In this document: positions 46,701-57,817 of the stretch, piece by piece
How positions within the stretch are numbered: the first letter of the stretch is position 1
How the letters are laid out: each line of letters opens with the position of its first letter
Assembly (NCBI GenBank): GCA_033182465.1
Contig: CP137330.1
Span: 1,302,001-1,366,000, forward strand
DNA length: 64,000 nucleotides
Direction of reading: 5' to 3'
Origin: Sanghuangporus weigelae
Taxonomy: Eukaryota > Basidiomycota > Agaricomycetes > Hymenochaetales > Hymenochaetaceae
Made by a program: the position numbers and the translations under genes
Notes under the pieces: generated by a model
What the model was told of the DNA's origin: nothing
The model's input: the letters and a program-made list of their open reading frames with translations, nothing else
Databases searched by the model: none

Positions 46701-48302
46701 CCGTACGTATGCCCTCATACTGAAGGCACCGTGAGCTCAATATCTTAAAAAGATAATTGAAAGAGAAGTAGACGAATGCGATGTGACGTACGACATGGAT
46801 ATCATTGATTACTGATCCGTAGAAATCTCTTCAGCCAGCCAAGGATCGTTAAGTAGCTCTGAAGCTGTTGCTCGATCATTCGGATCAAGTCTTAGACAAC
46901 TTCTCAAAAAAGCCGCAAACTTGTCCTTGTCTTCCATATCATCGGGTCCCTCTTTTGCAATTCTCTCTTCCAACGTATCGCCTCCTCCTGGAGGAGATTT
47001 GATCCACCCTGCGGGAAAAAAATCAATAGTATGGTATCTTGGCTGAAGTTATTGTAAGACTAACCGTCGAGGTCGATGAGATCCTTTCCGATCGTGTACG
47101 TTCCTCTTGAGGCTGCAGGGAAGAACGGTTCTCCGACGAGTTTCTGCATAAGACTGAGATGGTATTTTGGTTCTTGAGCTAGCTCGTTTGGAGAGCGCGG
47201 CGCCGCTCCAGGAAAGCAGAATAGGATTTTACCGGTCAGAAGTTCGTATATCTACCTCGCAACGACAGGCCCGTTACATTGGTTAATCAATAAAAGTGCA
47301 GAGTGCATGGATAAGGGAGCGAACGACTCACAGTACATCCAAATGACCAAATATCAATGGCTGTACTGTAGGCAAATCCCAGAACAAGTTCGGGAGCCTT
47401 AAGAGCGGGGGACCCTATAGCACGCGTCGAACGTTCAATGAGGTCTTTCCAACTAGCTGCAAAAGAAAGAGATAAACTGACTGATAGGTATAGATAAAGG
47501 CTTGCTTACAATGACTAAAATCGGACAGAACGACAGAAAAGTACTGAAGCTCGGTGGCGTGTGGTATCCAGAGCGGAGCAGAACGACCATCACGTCCAGT
47601 GTCCGGCTCTTTCACCATTATAATTTCGAAGAGGTCGTCTACATTTGGCCCAAGCTTAAAGTCACGTAGGATATTTTCAGGCCTAACATCTGCAAATGAA
47701 TGGTAAATTAAGTATACAAGCTATGTGGGAAAGACTTCCTTTACCACAGTGGATAATACCGCAGACGCTGTGGAGGTAGTCAAGCGCTAGGAGGGTCTGT
47801 CTGGCGACTCGCTTGGCAAGAGGCACTGATAATCGCTTGTTATGTTCACCGAGCATGTAGTCCCTCATGTGCTCTCCGTAAAGAGGAGATACAAGGACAA
47901 CACGTTGCGAGTTCTCGCAAGTAAATACGGTGCGACATCCAGAAATGTGAAACCATCCAGGATGAGGAGGACCGGGTAGGTGCTGTTCCGTGTATGATGG
48001 AACTTGTGGACGATGAGGAGGCTCCCTGCCTGCGCGCGCGCGCTGAAGTATGTCCACTTCGTTAGAGCTGGTTCGTGATAATTCTTCGGTGGCGGATTTA
48101 GTCAAGATCTTGAGAGCGACGAATTTAGGAGACCTGACAAACGACAGATGAACAGTGTTAGCTTGCAAATGTGGATGGAGTTGATAAGATTAGAATTACG
48201 CTTCCTCGGCCAGATTTCGACCGACCCAGACAGTTGAGTTGACGCCCCAGCCGAGTTTCCTCACGGCTTCAAATCGCAGGCCCGCGTCCCCGGTGATAAT
48301 GC

Positions 48303-48588
48303 TGTCGGATTATCAAACTGTCGAAGTTCCGATCGAGTTGTTTCACTTGCCGTTTGGAATGAATATATGGTATTTATTAATCATTTGCATTCTTTCGGTT
48401 TTGTGCTTGTTATTCTTGTTTGTCAATTCTCTTTCGCTTTTTGAATTGTATTACCATTCTATTTCTTTACCGTTCTATCCCGACTTATGTCTCAGATCCC
48501 TTCAGTATTATAAAACCGCTGTAAAAACTGTATAACAAAATAATAGAGAGTTTTCCTCTCGGATATTCGTGTTCGCTCTCTCACAACA
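48303..48588 (+). repeat. 5' LTR of element B
   Basis: 286 bp from TGTCGGATTATCAAACTG to CTCTCTCACAACA, nearly identical to the 3' copy. It contains a T-rich core and a TATAAAACC motif near its 3' third. Confidence 0.95.
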
Positions 48589-48602
48589 GGTTATGAGCCT
48601 TG
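48589..48602 (+). promoter_or_regulatory. Primer-binding site of element B
   Basis: GGTTATGAGCCTTG lies directly after the 5' LTR and is identical to that of element A. It is complementary to the anticodon arm expected for initiator tRNA-Met. Confidence 0.65.
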
Positions 48603-51600
48603 CTTGATCGTGCGCCAGAGTCCGCTATTTTTCAATCAAAGCAATATTCCGAGTGTTAGCGCCTGAGACCGCTACAGAGAAAAGGAGAAACTCAACGATA
48701 TGTCCTTGTCATTGGATGAACTGAAGTCCGTGCCGGCTTTACAGCCTAGTGGGGAGAATTGGACGATATTCGCTATACGTCTTGAGGCCGCTGTACGTGC
48801 CAAACGAGTTTGGGACCACTTTGATGGGTCGTCCACTCGTCCTGAAGCAGCTGGAGCCGTTCCCCGCCTATTCAGCCTTCAGCTCAGTCATTCGGCCCCT
48901 TGGGTTGGCCGAATTTGGGTTTGACGGGCTCTGCACCAGCCCCTCAACCGCCTCCTGTCGCTCCTGAGGGAATCCAAACGCGTTCTGGTCGAGGTAGGGG
49001 CAGAGGCAGAGGAGCAGCGACTGCTCCGCCGCCCCAGCCTGAACCGCCTATAGAAAGCCTACCGCCTCTTCCACCATCCCCGGGGGTTCCTCCAGCTGAT
49101 GACGATAACGATGACGATCTAACATTGTCAATTCGTCAGGATGCATGGGACAAAGACGAAGATACAGCAAATTATTTGCTTACCTCGAAGCTCCCTGATA
49201 CGACTATTGTCCGAATCTTGACATGTCGTACAGTTGCTGAGAAATGGAGATTAGTAGTTCAGGAATATACCGACAAATCGATGTTTGCAAAAACCTCGTT
49301 GAAAAACGAATTCATGGAGTCGAAATGCCCCAAAGGAGCGAATGTGAAGCAATTCCTGAATGAATTACGCCTCAAAAAGCAAACATTAGCAGCATGCGGC
49401 ATAACAATCGACGATGATGCTTACAGGTCGACTATCATCAACTCCATTCCTCCTGGATTGGCCAAGTACGCTTCGACCCAAGTTTCGGCCGCTGAAGTAG
49501 CAGCAAGTCATGCAATTTCGTTTTATGGTGGCCAAATTTCCCAGGAAACCATTCAAAAAATCCGAGCCATCGATCCAGACACTCTAATCCATCTCATATC
49601 AGTCGAATCCGAACGAGAGTCGAAAGAACGTGAAAGACGAAAAACTGACCAAAAACGAGATACCAAAGGCAAGGAAGTATCCCTCATTGCTGAGGAACGA
49701 CCTCGAAAGGAAACGAGGACGTGTCGTTATTGCCACAAACCAGGGCACATTGTCAAGAACTGTAAGAAGCTCAAAGAAAGAAAAGATCAATCTTACAGTG
49801 GACCAAAACGCGAAATGAACAACTCACCACCTGAGACAGAAAAGCCTAAATCGAAGGATGGAAACATGAAAGAGTCTGCCAACGTAACTGTGGACTCTGA
49901 GGACGAATCGGATTGGTGTGCTGCAGTAGATGAGGATGTGGAAGAAGGTGTCGAGTGCCCACCTGGTTTCGAAGACTGGTTTGACGAAGACGAAAACGAC
50001 TATCCCATGGTCGAGCTCTCAGCCAAAGTGACAGAGGATACACCCGAGGAAGAAGAAAGAATTAGTCAAGTTATCATTGATTCTGGAAGTACACGTCACC
50101 TTTCTCCAAATAAATCTGATTTTATCTCGTTTCGCACTGTTCCGCCGAAGTTACTTCGCGCAGCGAATAGACAGCCGTTCCACGCTGTTGGAGAAGGAAC
50201 TATCGAGATAGAACTACCGAATGGAGATTCAGCGTCAAAGGTACAATTGAAGGATGTGTGGTACTCACCTCGAGTGACTTCTACCCTCATTTCAGTGGGC
50301 CGTCTCGATTCAATGGGACATGAATCGACTTTTGGAAACGGAAAATGCATCATTATCGATCCAGAAGGAAGGAAAATCGCTGACATACCTCGTACTGAAC
50401 GTGGTCTATACCGTTTCAACGTCGATTCTGCTACATACATGATCAATGATGAAGATGAGAGGCAGAAACTTACTGTCGATCAGTTGCACGCGAGATTGGG
50501 CCATATATCGCCCAAATCTGCCACCCAGTTGATTGCGAAGGGTCTTGTTGAAGGAATCCAGCTAGACGAATCAGTACCTGCGCCAAAAACGTGTGATTCA
50601 TGTTTATATGGCCGTGCTACTCGATTCCAGATAGCGAAGGCTCGATCTAGCAAGTTAGCAGAAAATTTCGGTGATGAAATTCATACCGATCTTTGGGGAC
50701 CCTCACCTGTCCAATCGATTGGAGGCAAACGTTACTATGTGTCATTTACAGATGATGCCACAAGATTTACATACCTGGCAATCATACGATCGAAACGAGA
50801 CGCTTTCGACTTGTACAAAACATTTGCTAAGTGGGCCAAAACGCAACATGGCGTTAAAATAAAAAGACTTCATTCCGATCGAGGGGGAGAATTCACTGGG
50901 AAAGACTTTGTTGAGTTTCTCAAATCTCAGGGAACAGAACAGAAGCTCACCGTTCATGATACTCCCGAACACAATGGAGTTGCTGAACGAGTCAATAGGA
51001 CAATTGGCGAGAAAATGCGTTCAATGCTGCATAGCAGCGTTTTGCCGAAGAACTTGTGGTCCGAATGCTGCAAGCATGCAGCATGGTTGAAGAATCGTGT
51101 CGTTACCAGACCATTAGGAAATAAAACGCCATACGAGGCGCTTTACGGAAAGAAACCCTTCTTGAAGGGATTGCCCGAATGGGGCTCTCGAGTCTGGGTA
51201 CACGACACTAGTGGATCCAAATTGGACAAAAGAGTCCGTGAGGGCAGATGGGTTGGATATGATTCAGCATCGAACGGATCACGCATATATTGGCCAGAAA
51301 ACAAATCACTCACCGTGGAACGAAGCGTATACTTTTCGCCGAGCGACGTCAAATCGATTCGTCTTGAGAGGGAGGAAGAAAAGGAGACCCCTAGCGAGAA
51401 AAACAAAAACGAAGAAAAAGAGACTTACAAATCCAAGACGATCGTCGATGAGGACAACGAGAACTCTTCTAAACGCATTAAGAAACCCTCTCCATACGTT
51501 AGGAGAGTATTGGCCGGCGAGGGATCCGATAGGAGTCTGCCGCGGGGCATGCGCGCAGCAGAAGCTGCGGCTGCGGATGTGATTGATGAGAGGGTGGACG

Positions 51601-52701
51601 ACTACGACGAGGAGTATGCGTTCATGGCCGCTATGGACGACGTGGACGTCGTTGAACCACACTCCCTATCAGAAGCGAAAAGACTCCCCGAATGGAGACT
51701 GTGGGAGCAAGCTATGAAAGAAGAAATACACGCATTAGAATCAGCTGGTACATGGGAGAAACGCGACCACGTACCTAAAGGAACCAACATCGTAGGTTCC
51801 AAGTGGGTCTTCAAGGTGAAGAAGGACGCTGCTGGGAAGCCTATACGATATAAAGCAAGGTTAGTGGCACAGGGTTTCAGTCAAGTCCCAGGAGTCGACT
51901 TTTTTGAAACATACGCACCTGTCGCGAAACTTTCTACTATCCGAGCCGTCCTGGCCATGGCAGCACTTTACGACCTCAAATTGGAACAAATTGATGTTAA
52001 AAGTGCTTACCTAAATGGCCACTTTGATGATGGAGAGGACATATTCATGAGGCCGCCACCAGGATATGCGAGGAGCAAAACCGAGGTATACGAGCTGAAG
52101 AAACCCATATATGGCCTTAAGCAGTCTGGACGAAAATGGTATCAAAAAGTCACGTGGATCCTTTGTAATAAATTGGGATTTACCTGCTCGGATGCCGACC
52201 TCGGGGCTTTAGGAGTTCAAGGACGTGAATTGAAAGGCTTTACGGACGCAGATGGAAGCATGCAGGAAGAACGTCGAGCAATTTCTGGTAATGTATTTAT
52301 TCTGAATGGAGGAGCCATATCGTGGTATTCGAAAACACAAGAAATCGTCTCGCTTTCTACAGCCGAATCCGAATACATTGCCGCCACCCATGCAGCCAAA
52401 GAGGCAATTTGGCTTCGCCAACTTGTTTATCAATTATTCAAGACGTCTCTTCAACCAACAACCATCTTTTCTGACAACAAATCCGCGATTTCCATTACCA
52501 AAGAACGTCAGTTCAACGCTCGAACAAAACATATCGATGTTCGATATCACTTCATTCGATGGCTCATCGAGGAAAATAAAATTCGACTCGTGTTTTGTCC
52601 TACCGAGGACATGACAGCGGACATATTTACAAAACCTCTGCCATCTTTCAAAGTCAAACATTTTGCTTTGGAACTCGGACTTCGCACACTTTGAGGGGGA
52701 G

Positions 52702-52987
52702 TGTCGGATTATCAAACTGTCGAAGTTCCGATCGAGTTGTTTCACTTGCCGTTTGGAATGAATATATGGTATTTATTAATCATTTGCATTCTTTCGGTTT
52801 TGTGCTTGTCATTCTTGTTTGTCAATTCTCTTTCGCTTTTTGAATTGTATTACCATTCTATTTCTTTACCGTTCTATCCCGACTTATGTCTCAGATCCCT
52901 TCAGTATTATAAAACCGCTGTAAAAACTGTATAACAAAATAATAGAGAGTTTTCCTCTCGGATATTCGTGTTCGCTCTCTCACAACA
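52702..52987 (+). repeat. 3' LTR of element B
   Basis: 286 bp, paired with the LTR at 48303-48588 and directly preceded by a purine tract. Its outer edge is followed by the AATGC target copy. Confidence 0.95.
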
Positions 52988-53176
52988 AATGCCACCAACA
53001 CTGACGTCCAGGTAATCGTTCTTCTTGTCTTCCAACAACGACTGTTCTTCAAACTTCGCTATCTTTCCCGCTGCACCTGTTGAAACGAAGCGTGGGAAAT
53101 GGCTGCAACGAAGAATAGCATTCAGAGTATGGCGCACCCTGAACGCGGCAGCCTCTGGAAAAGAAGATGTTATCAT

Positions 53177-54689
53177 GACCTAAAGTGAGAAACTCGAGAA
53201 ACGAGATTATGACACAAATAGACTCAAGTTCTTCCATTTCGGATCTTTCCATGTCAGACTGAATACAGTGATTGACTCGGACTTCTCGGGGATCTCTCCG
53301 GCCTGTCTTTTCGCCCATTATTTGCATAAATTATGCTTAAACAATCAATCACTTGAATCTCAAACTTCGAGCTCGGGCTCACCTTCAATGTCCGATGGAG
53401 ACACAGAGAAAAAGGAAATTAAAAATCTCCAGGACATTGTTAAAGCGTCCCCTTGTGTCAAGGAATTGAGCTAAATATGAGGAAAAGGAGAGTTTGCAAC
53501 CCATGAGTCTTTGGACAGGCCAGTAATTCCTTTCGCTGTTTAGAAGGCTTGGAGAGTGTGATCAGGGCTATTGAAACATTGTTCCTTGTGTTTTGCACAA
53601 GTAGTAATCGTGCAATAGATGTTTGGACAGGCCTAATGACCAATGTTGGAGGACGTCTCGCAGTAACTAGTAAAGCCTATGATTGGAATCAACAAGGAGA
53701 TCCGATAGTTCGGCGCAGAGAAAATACAACGATGCACGCGAACAATCAAGCCGGAAAAGATGAGGCCCGGATGAATTGGCCCGAAATGTGTGATGGTATT
53801 GGTACAATATTCCGAAAGCAATCAAGTATTCTCTGTCATGCGGAGTCATTTCTCCAAATTGCACACGACCAAAGGGATAACAATACTTCGTCTGAGTTCG
53901 CGTGGATTGTCCACTCTGAACGATCAGAAAAACGCAGGTCAAAGTGTCAAAATAAGGAAGTCTGTAACTGGGAATTGACTTCCAAGCTGGCTCGACGAGA
54001 GCACCGAATACACGAGTTTAACTAGGGTCGTGCCTGGTATTAGGATAGGGTACTGCAGCGCATGTTGCACAAGATTGAAGACATCGCATGAAAAAAAGAG
54101 GGCCACGGCTGAGTTAGAGATATCTCTAGGCTTCGATAAATTGACTGGAGAGAATCATGCTGGCGAAATTTATCCAACCTTCTTTATGTTCTTGCTCCAT
54201 TAGGCTAAAAGATCCTTATCGAGCTGAGCATAGCGCTAGTTTCGAGAATAAGCACATAATAGAGTACGCATCAATTTTGCGTCAATATAAACCTGCAATG
54301 AGGGAAATTTGCGATTCCGAATCTGCTCTTGCTTGGGGTGAGAGGAGGTATTCAGATGGGGGACGAGACGAGAACAAGAAGAACAATATGAGTCGCGTGG
54401 GAAAACAAAGTCTATTCGCTGATCATCATCGATGTCTCGCCTCACCACGACGGACTGGACTACATAGTGATTAGACCTACTCTCGACCTGAGTTGTATTC
54501 CTTCGCTTGAAAGTCAACAACCTTGCTGGAACTGCTGTCTTATATCAGAAAAGCGTTCCTTGCTGCTTGTGTGGTGATGACTTATCCTCAAAGCTCGTCG
54601 GAGGGACGCCATCGCACTCTGAGCGGTCGCCTCTTTCCAACAAACCCTGAAAGAAGAACACAGGAATTTGAGGCCAGCGTCATAGTGTT
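53177..54689. other. Intergenic, about 1.5 kb
   Basis: Promoter side of the split kinase at the left. A frame of 158 codons is open at 53549-54025, but it shows no domain, signal peptide or intron signature and I do not call it a gene. Nothing else is seen. Confidence 0.4.
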
Positions 54690-56360
54690 GTCTCCATAAT
54701 AGGTAGGGATGAAGACGAACGGTTGAAGCTGTGCGAAATCCAGCTGGTACATCAATTAAGTGTGTAAGACGAAACTGTTCTGATGGAGCGCAAAGTCATT
54801 CTTTTCATTTCCAGTGCCTTACTGTTCTCTTCTCATAACTCTCTAGAATATCCTGTTCTCAATATATTTTCAGGATACTAGACAAGTTCTCCATGCGCCG
54901 CAAAAGCATGTTTATCCAGAATGAGCTGAGCTTGGCTTGTCCTCCGCTGTTCTCGCTGGTTCTGTATTGTTGGAGGCCTTGGTACCTTTCCCTACGAATG
55001 TTCTCGGGTTTGTGTCTTCTTTCTGAACGAAGAGCATACCGTATGAGAGTTTACATGCTTGGTAGACCTAACAGACGGTCCATGTCTTTTACCTAAGTAG
55101 TGATTAACAAGCTAAGGGTGCTTTAGCTTTGGGCGACATCCAAAATCGAAACTTTGCTTTTCATCTAAGAATGATGTGTACGCTGTACTCAAGCACATTG
55201 GATTTTGTTGCTAGAACAGGTTGATACATTTTAGAGAGGGGTCATGAAAGTGATGTTGGAGACAAGGACATGTTTGCAGATTCCCCTCAAATTGTCGCAA
55301 CTTTAATCCGAGAAAGCGTCTCTCAACGTCAGATATAGTGTTGGAGGTTCCTTACTCATAGGAACGATGCTTACGTTGCTCAAAATCTGTCCTATCTTAT
55401 TTGATCTGACTTACCATACCTGCAGAGCAGTATTGTACAAGAAATCTCTGAAATTTCTTGCGTCGTAATTGACACCATTGATGCCCTCGTCTTTGCAACG
55501 GCCTTCGACTGAATGTCCTAAAGCCAAGGCTCCAAGCTCGCGAGACTTCGGATTTGATAATTATCTCTGTATTTCATTCTATTGATCTTGTTTCCTTATC
55601 GTTTTTGCCCGGGCCTTTACATGATGTTATGTTTGCGCCAAGGCCACACTCTAAGGCTGTGAAGATCAGGCCGCAGCATATTCTGAGTCTGCCTTTTTTC
55701 ATCATCGGATGTAACTTTAGCACTCGTTCCAAAGGGCAAGAGGCCCCTAAAAGCTCTTCCGGCCTCGTGGTTCTCGCTTGACATCGTCAACAGATCAGTC
55801 TTAGCACTGCCTTGTCCCTATCCTAATATCATGCGCATCTCGTGCTCTCATGGAGCCAGAATCACCGCCGGTGCCGATCGAGGCCGCCCCCTGTTTCGAC
55901 ATCACGATCCGGGACTTCCTGATACTTCGATGTGGACAGTTCAGACAAGTTTAGGTGCAGTATTGTTCTCTTTTCGTTCTTGGATGGACTATGGACATGA
56001 CTTGTCTTCCCTGAACGCAACTACATCTGGTGTTTGAGAGCAGGCCCCATGTACAGTTTTCAGTGATTTGTCTGGGGATAGCGCTCTAGTGTCTTTGTAG
56101 TCTCACACACCAGTGCGTACCTGCTTTGTCGATGCACATATACTTCTGAAACTAAGGAAGACAATTCGGTTATTTCCTGTGAGAGAGAAAGTGTTTATCG
56201 AGTTCATCTACTCATGTGTCACCAGTGACCAGACACGTTGAAGCATTGCTTCGAGCCAAGGCATCAGGCCGCACATTTAGGTCGGTTTTGATAAAGTCCC
56301 TATTAAACACTGCTAACACGAGTCCGTTGCATGCAGTGGAGTGACTCGATGGTTATAGCC
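54690..56360 (+). repeat. Paralogous segment, copy 2 (partner at about 36140-38090)
   Basis: Collinear with the left segment on the same strand. Landmarks are TAGGTAGGGATGAAGACGAA (54702), CATTCTTTTCATTTCCAGTG (54796), CGGGACTTCCTGATAC (55909) and GACAAGTTTAGGTGC (55942). Total length is about 0.3 kb shorter than the partner. Together the two segments flank element A, the split kinase and element B. Confidence 0.8.
54870..55350 (+). pseudogene. Decayed SRPK-like kinase gene, copy 2
   Basis: Recognised through its partner pseudogene in the left segment. The stretch near 54940-55010 corresponds to the partner's PPHP/GCLG region, and 55250-55340 corresponds to its C-terminal RKHLKLDP region. 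It is more decayed than copy 1, with several frame changes, and no kinase motif can be read over more than a few residues. Confidence 0.5.
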
Positions 56361-56615
56361 ATCATAGGGAATGTGCTCGGCGAGCAAAACGACTAAGCTC
56401 GGAAAGGTTTGAACATCTACTCAGGTACTTATTGGTCCACTGTCTCCTGTGTTTGATATTACCAATTTCACTCGATAGTTCCGCATTCTGATTGTCCTTC
56501 TTTTCGAGAGATAACGTGCTGTAAACCATACCCTATAAAATGGCGATATCTGAGCATCTTTGGTACAACATCTTGGAGTACTTCTATTAGCATACATACC
56601 TTGATTTTATTGCAA
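56361..56615. other. Short spacer
   Basis: Spacer between the paralogous segment and the next candidate gene. It contains CCCTATAAAATGG near 56530, a plausible TATA box about 80 bp before the ATG at 56616. Confidence 0.4.
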
Positions 56616-57212
56616 TGCATCGCGGCTTCCAACCTACAGGTGCTTTCAGGCCACCCTTCGGTGCGAGGGCAGTCTGTGCGTCCTCTGCTCTTGATTCATG
56701 CCATAACTCAATCTGATGTCGCTGCTGATGCCCTTTCCAGCATCTAGAGAGGTCGCAAGGAAATTCAGGGACGATTGGATGAGTTCAAAACCACAGCTAC
56801 GAGACAGGCTTCTTTATGGCTTCGTTAATGAAGAGCAATGGGAGGGGCGCGGTCTGCACAATACACCCATCACTATGTTGTGGTTTACCGGGTGTGTCTT
56901 CATCTCCGCGAACCTATGACATACGTCAGTGTGACTGACTATAGCTCATGTACTTATAGCGCGGGTGTACACACGAGCCGCGATCCCTTTAATCACTTCA
57001 CGGGTCGTGCCTTTGACGCAAATGGACAAGTCGTCTGGCTACTTGATAGGAAACATGGATACTACACAAATGCCGTTCATTTCTACCCTGGTGGTTTGCC
57101 AGAAGACGACAAAGATCGCTTTGCGTACACTCCTTCCAATGATCCCAACCTTGTTGCGTGGTGCACAGCTTACAACTGGGATATCAAGACAGGGAAAAAG
57201 ATTCAGAATTAA
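56616..57212 (+). CDS. Hypothetical protein, structure uncertain
   Basis: A likely small intron-containing gene that I do not recognise. Coding-like stretches are SREVARKFRDDWMSSKPQLRD with RLLYGFVNEEQWEGRG near 56740-56850, QYTHHYVVVYR near 56855-56890, and a final exon from about 56961 reading AGVHTSRDPFNHFTGRAFD then VVWLLDRKHGYYTNAVHFYP and ending DIKTGKKIQN at 57212. An intron with a gtgtgt donor and tatag acceptor joins the last two. The first stretch is in a different frame, so either a short intron or an indel lies near 56850. A TATA-like box precedes the ATG at 56616. The sequence is hydrophilic, rich in Tyr, His and Asp, and has no signal peptide. Confidence 0.45.
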
Positions 57213-57817
57213 GGTGCTGTCAGTGCAAATGTGCTTTCAATTTGCAGTTTCTCAAGACACACACTTTGAATGGTAGTCGACATTCACCTTCTTGTTAGTA
57301 TTTTGGTATATGAATTAACCCCCGAATAAAATATGTGTTTTATCTCAGAGTCCCAAATGCCACAATTTACTCGTGAGATTGTAACTCCTTTGCTTTGAAC
57401 CTGAGTTTGCCAATATGGCCCTCTTGGCAATTTCACCTGCCTGCGATTGAATGAGTCACTGGATCGATAACATATCAATTTCAGTGCTGAATAAGACACA
57501 ACATAAATTCCATAATGCAGCTTTTATCTATGCAGTCCGTGCTAAGGGTGCAGAACAAGACTTTCGCATCTGGTCAACCATTCTACAGATAGTAGATCAC
57601 CCACCGAAGTCAATCTTATTTCCACGAGGTCGGAGGAAATAACTAATAACACATGGGCACAACACAGGTATTATTTACAAAAAAAGGTAATTGATTCGAC
57701 TTTATCAGTGGCAGTGCACATTTCAGTCCTTCTGTATACCGTATGTTTCCTTACGTGATGACATGGAAAGATCCGATCCGACTTTAAGAAGCAACATCTC
57801 GATCGTTTCCTTACTCA
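57213..57817. other. Intergenic, about 0.6 kb
   Basis: 3' flank of the hypothetical gene and promoter of the intact kinase. No gene seen. Confidence 0.4.

Larger units (their letters stand above)
38554..46750 (+). mobile_element. Ty1/copia LTR retrotransposon A, with two nested insertions in its 3' LTR
   Basis: A full-length copia-type element. It has a 5' LTR (38554-38707), a primer-binding site directly after it, a gag part (about 38.9-40.8 kb), a pol part (about 41.0-44.3 kb) in the order protease, integrase, reverse transcriptase, RNase H, a polypurine tract (AAGGGGAG, 44291-44298), and a 3' LTR that starts at 44299 and, because of two later insertions, ends at 46750. The host repeat AGATA flanks it on both sides (38549-38553 and 46751-46755). 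Removing the inserts leaves LTR pieces that match the 154-bp 5' LTR with very few differences, so it is young. The coding region looks whole or nearly so, with at most about one break. The pol part is strikingly A-rich compared with the host. Confidence 0.92.
44299..46750 (+). repeat. 3' LTR of element A, split into three pieces
   Basis: The pieces 44299-44357, about 44867-44915 and about 46705-46750 together match the 154-bp 5' LTR with about one difference. Two insertions separate them, each flanked by a short direct repeat of LTR sequence: ATATAAGA for the first and CCGT for the second. The intact TSD AGATA after 46750 fixes the outer end. Confidence 0.85.
48303..52987 (+). mobile_element. 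Ty1/copia LTR retrotransposon B, inserted in the kinase gene
   Basis: A 4685-bp copia element with 286-bp LTRs (48303-48588 and 52702-52987), TG...CA ends, and the 5-bp target duplication AATGC (48298-48302 and 52988-52992). The two LTRs look identical but for about one base, so the insertion is recent. The primer-binding site GGTTATGAGCCTTG follows the 5' LTR and the tract GAGGGGGAG precedes the 3' LTR. The coding region (about 48.7-52.7 kb) has gag with the CCHC knuckle CRYCHKPGHIVKNC, protease (IIDSGSTRHLSP), integrase (HARLGHIS, DLWGPSP, HSDRGGEF, TPEHNGVAER), reverse transcriptase (QIDVKSAYLNG, KKPIYGLKQSGRKWYQK) and RNase H (GFTDADGSM, FSDNKSAISI). It is not whole; I see about two breaks. 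Confidence 0.93.
46809..53176 (-). pseudogene. SRPK-like protein kinase gene split by copia element B
   Basis: A host kinase on the minus strand. The 5' part (about 52988-53176) encodes an Arg-rich N-terminus (FRVRHTLNAILRCSHFPRFVSTG) and DYLDVSVGG. The rest (46809-48302) continues with the Gly loop RKLGWGVNSTVWVGR, the ATP-site VALKIL, the insert GPPHPGWFHISGC, the catalytic loop HCDVRPENIL, DFSH in place of DFG, APELVLGFAYSTAIDIWSFG, and a C-terminal lobe ending LNDPWLAEE. About six short introns are visible. The catalytic-loop Lys of the family (DxK) is Arg here. The only gross lesion is the 4.7-kb LTR element inserted within the N-terminal coding region. A related intact gene lies at 57818-59483. 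Confidence 0.85.

Noticed and set aside
53549-54025. Open frame of 158 codons on the plus strand between the split kinase and the right paralogous segment
   Set aside because: No domain, signal peptide, splice signals or composition typical of coding sequence could be seen. Length alone is weak evidence.
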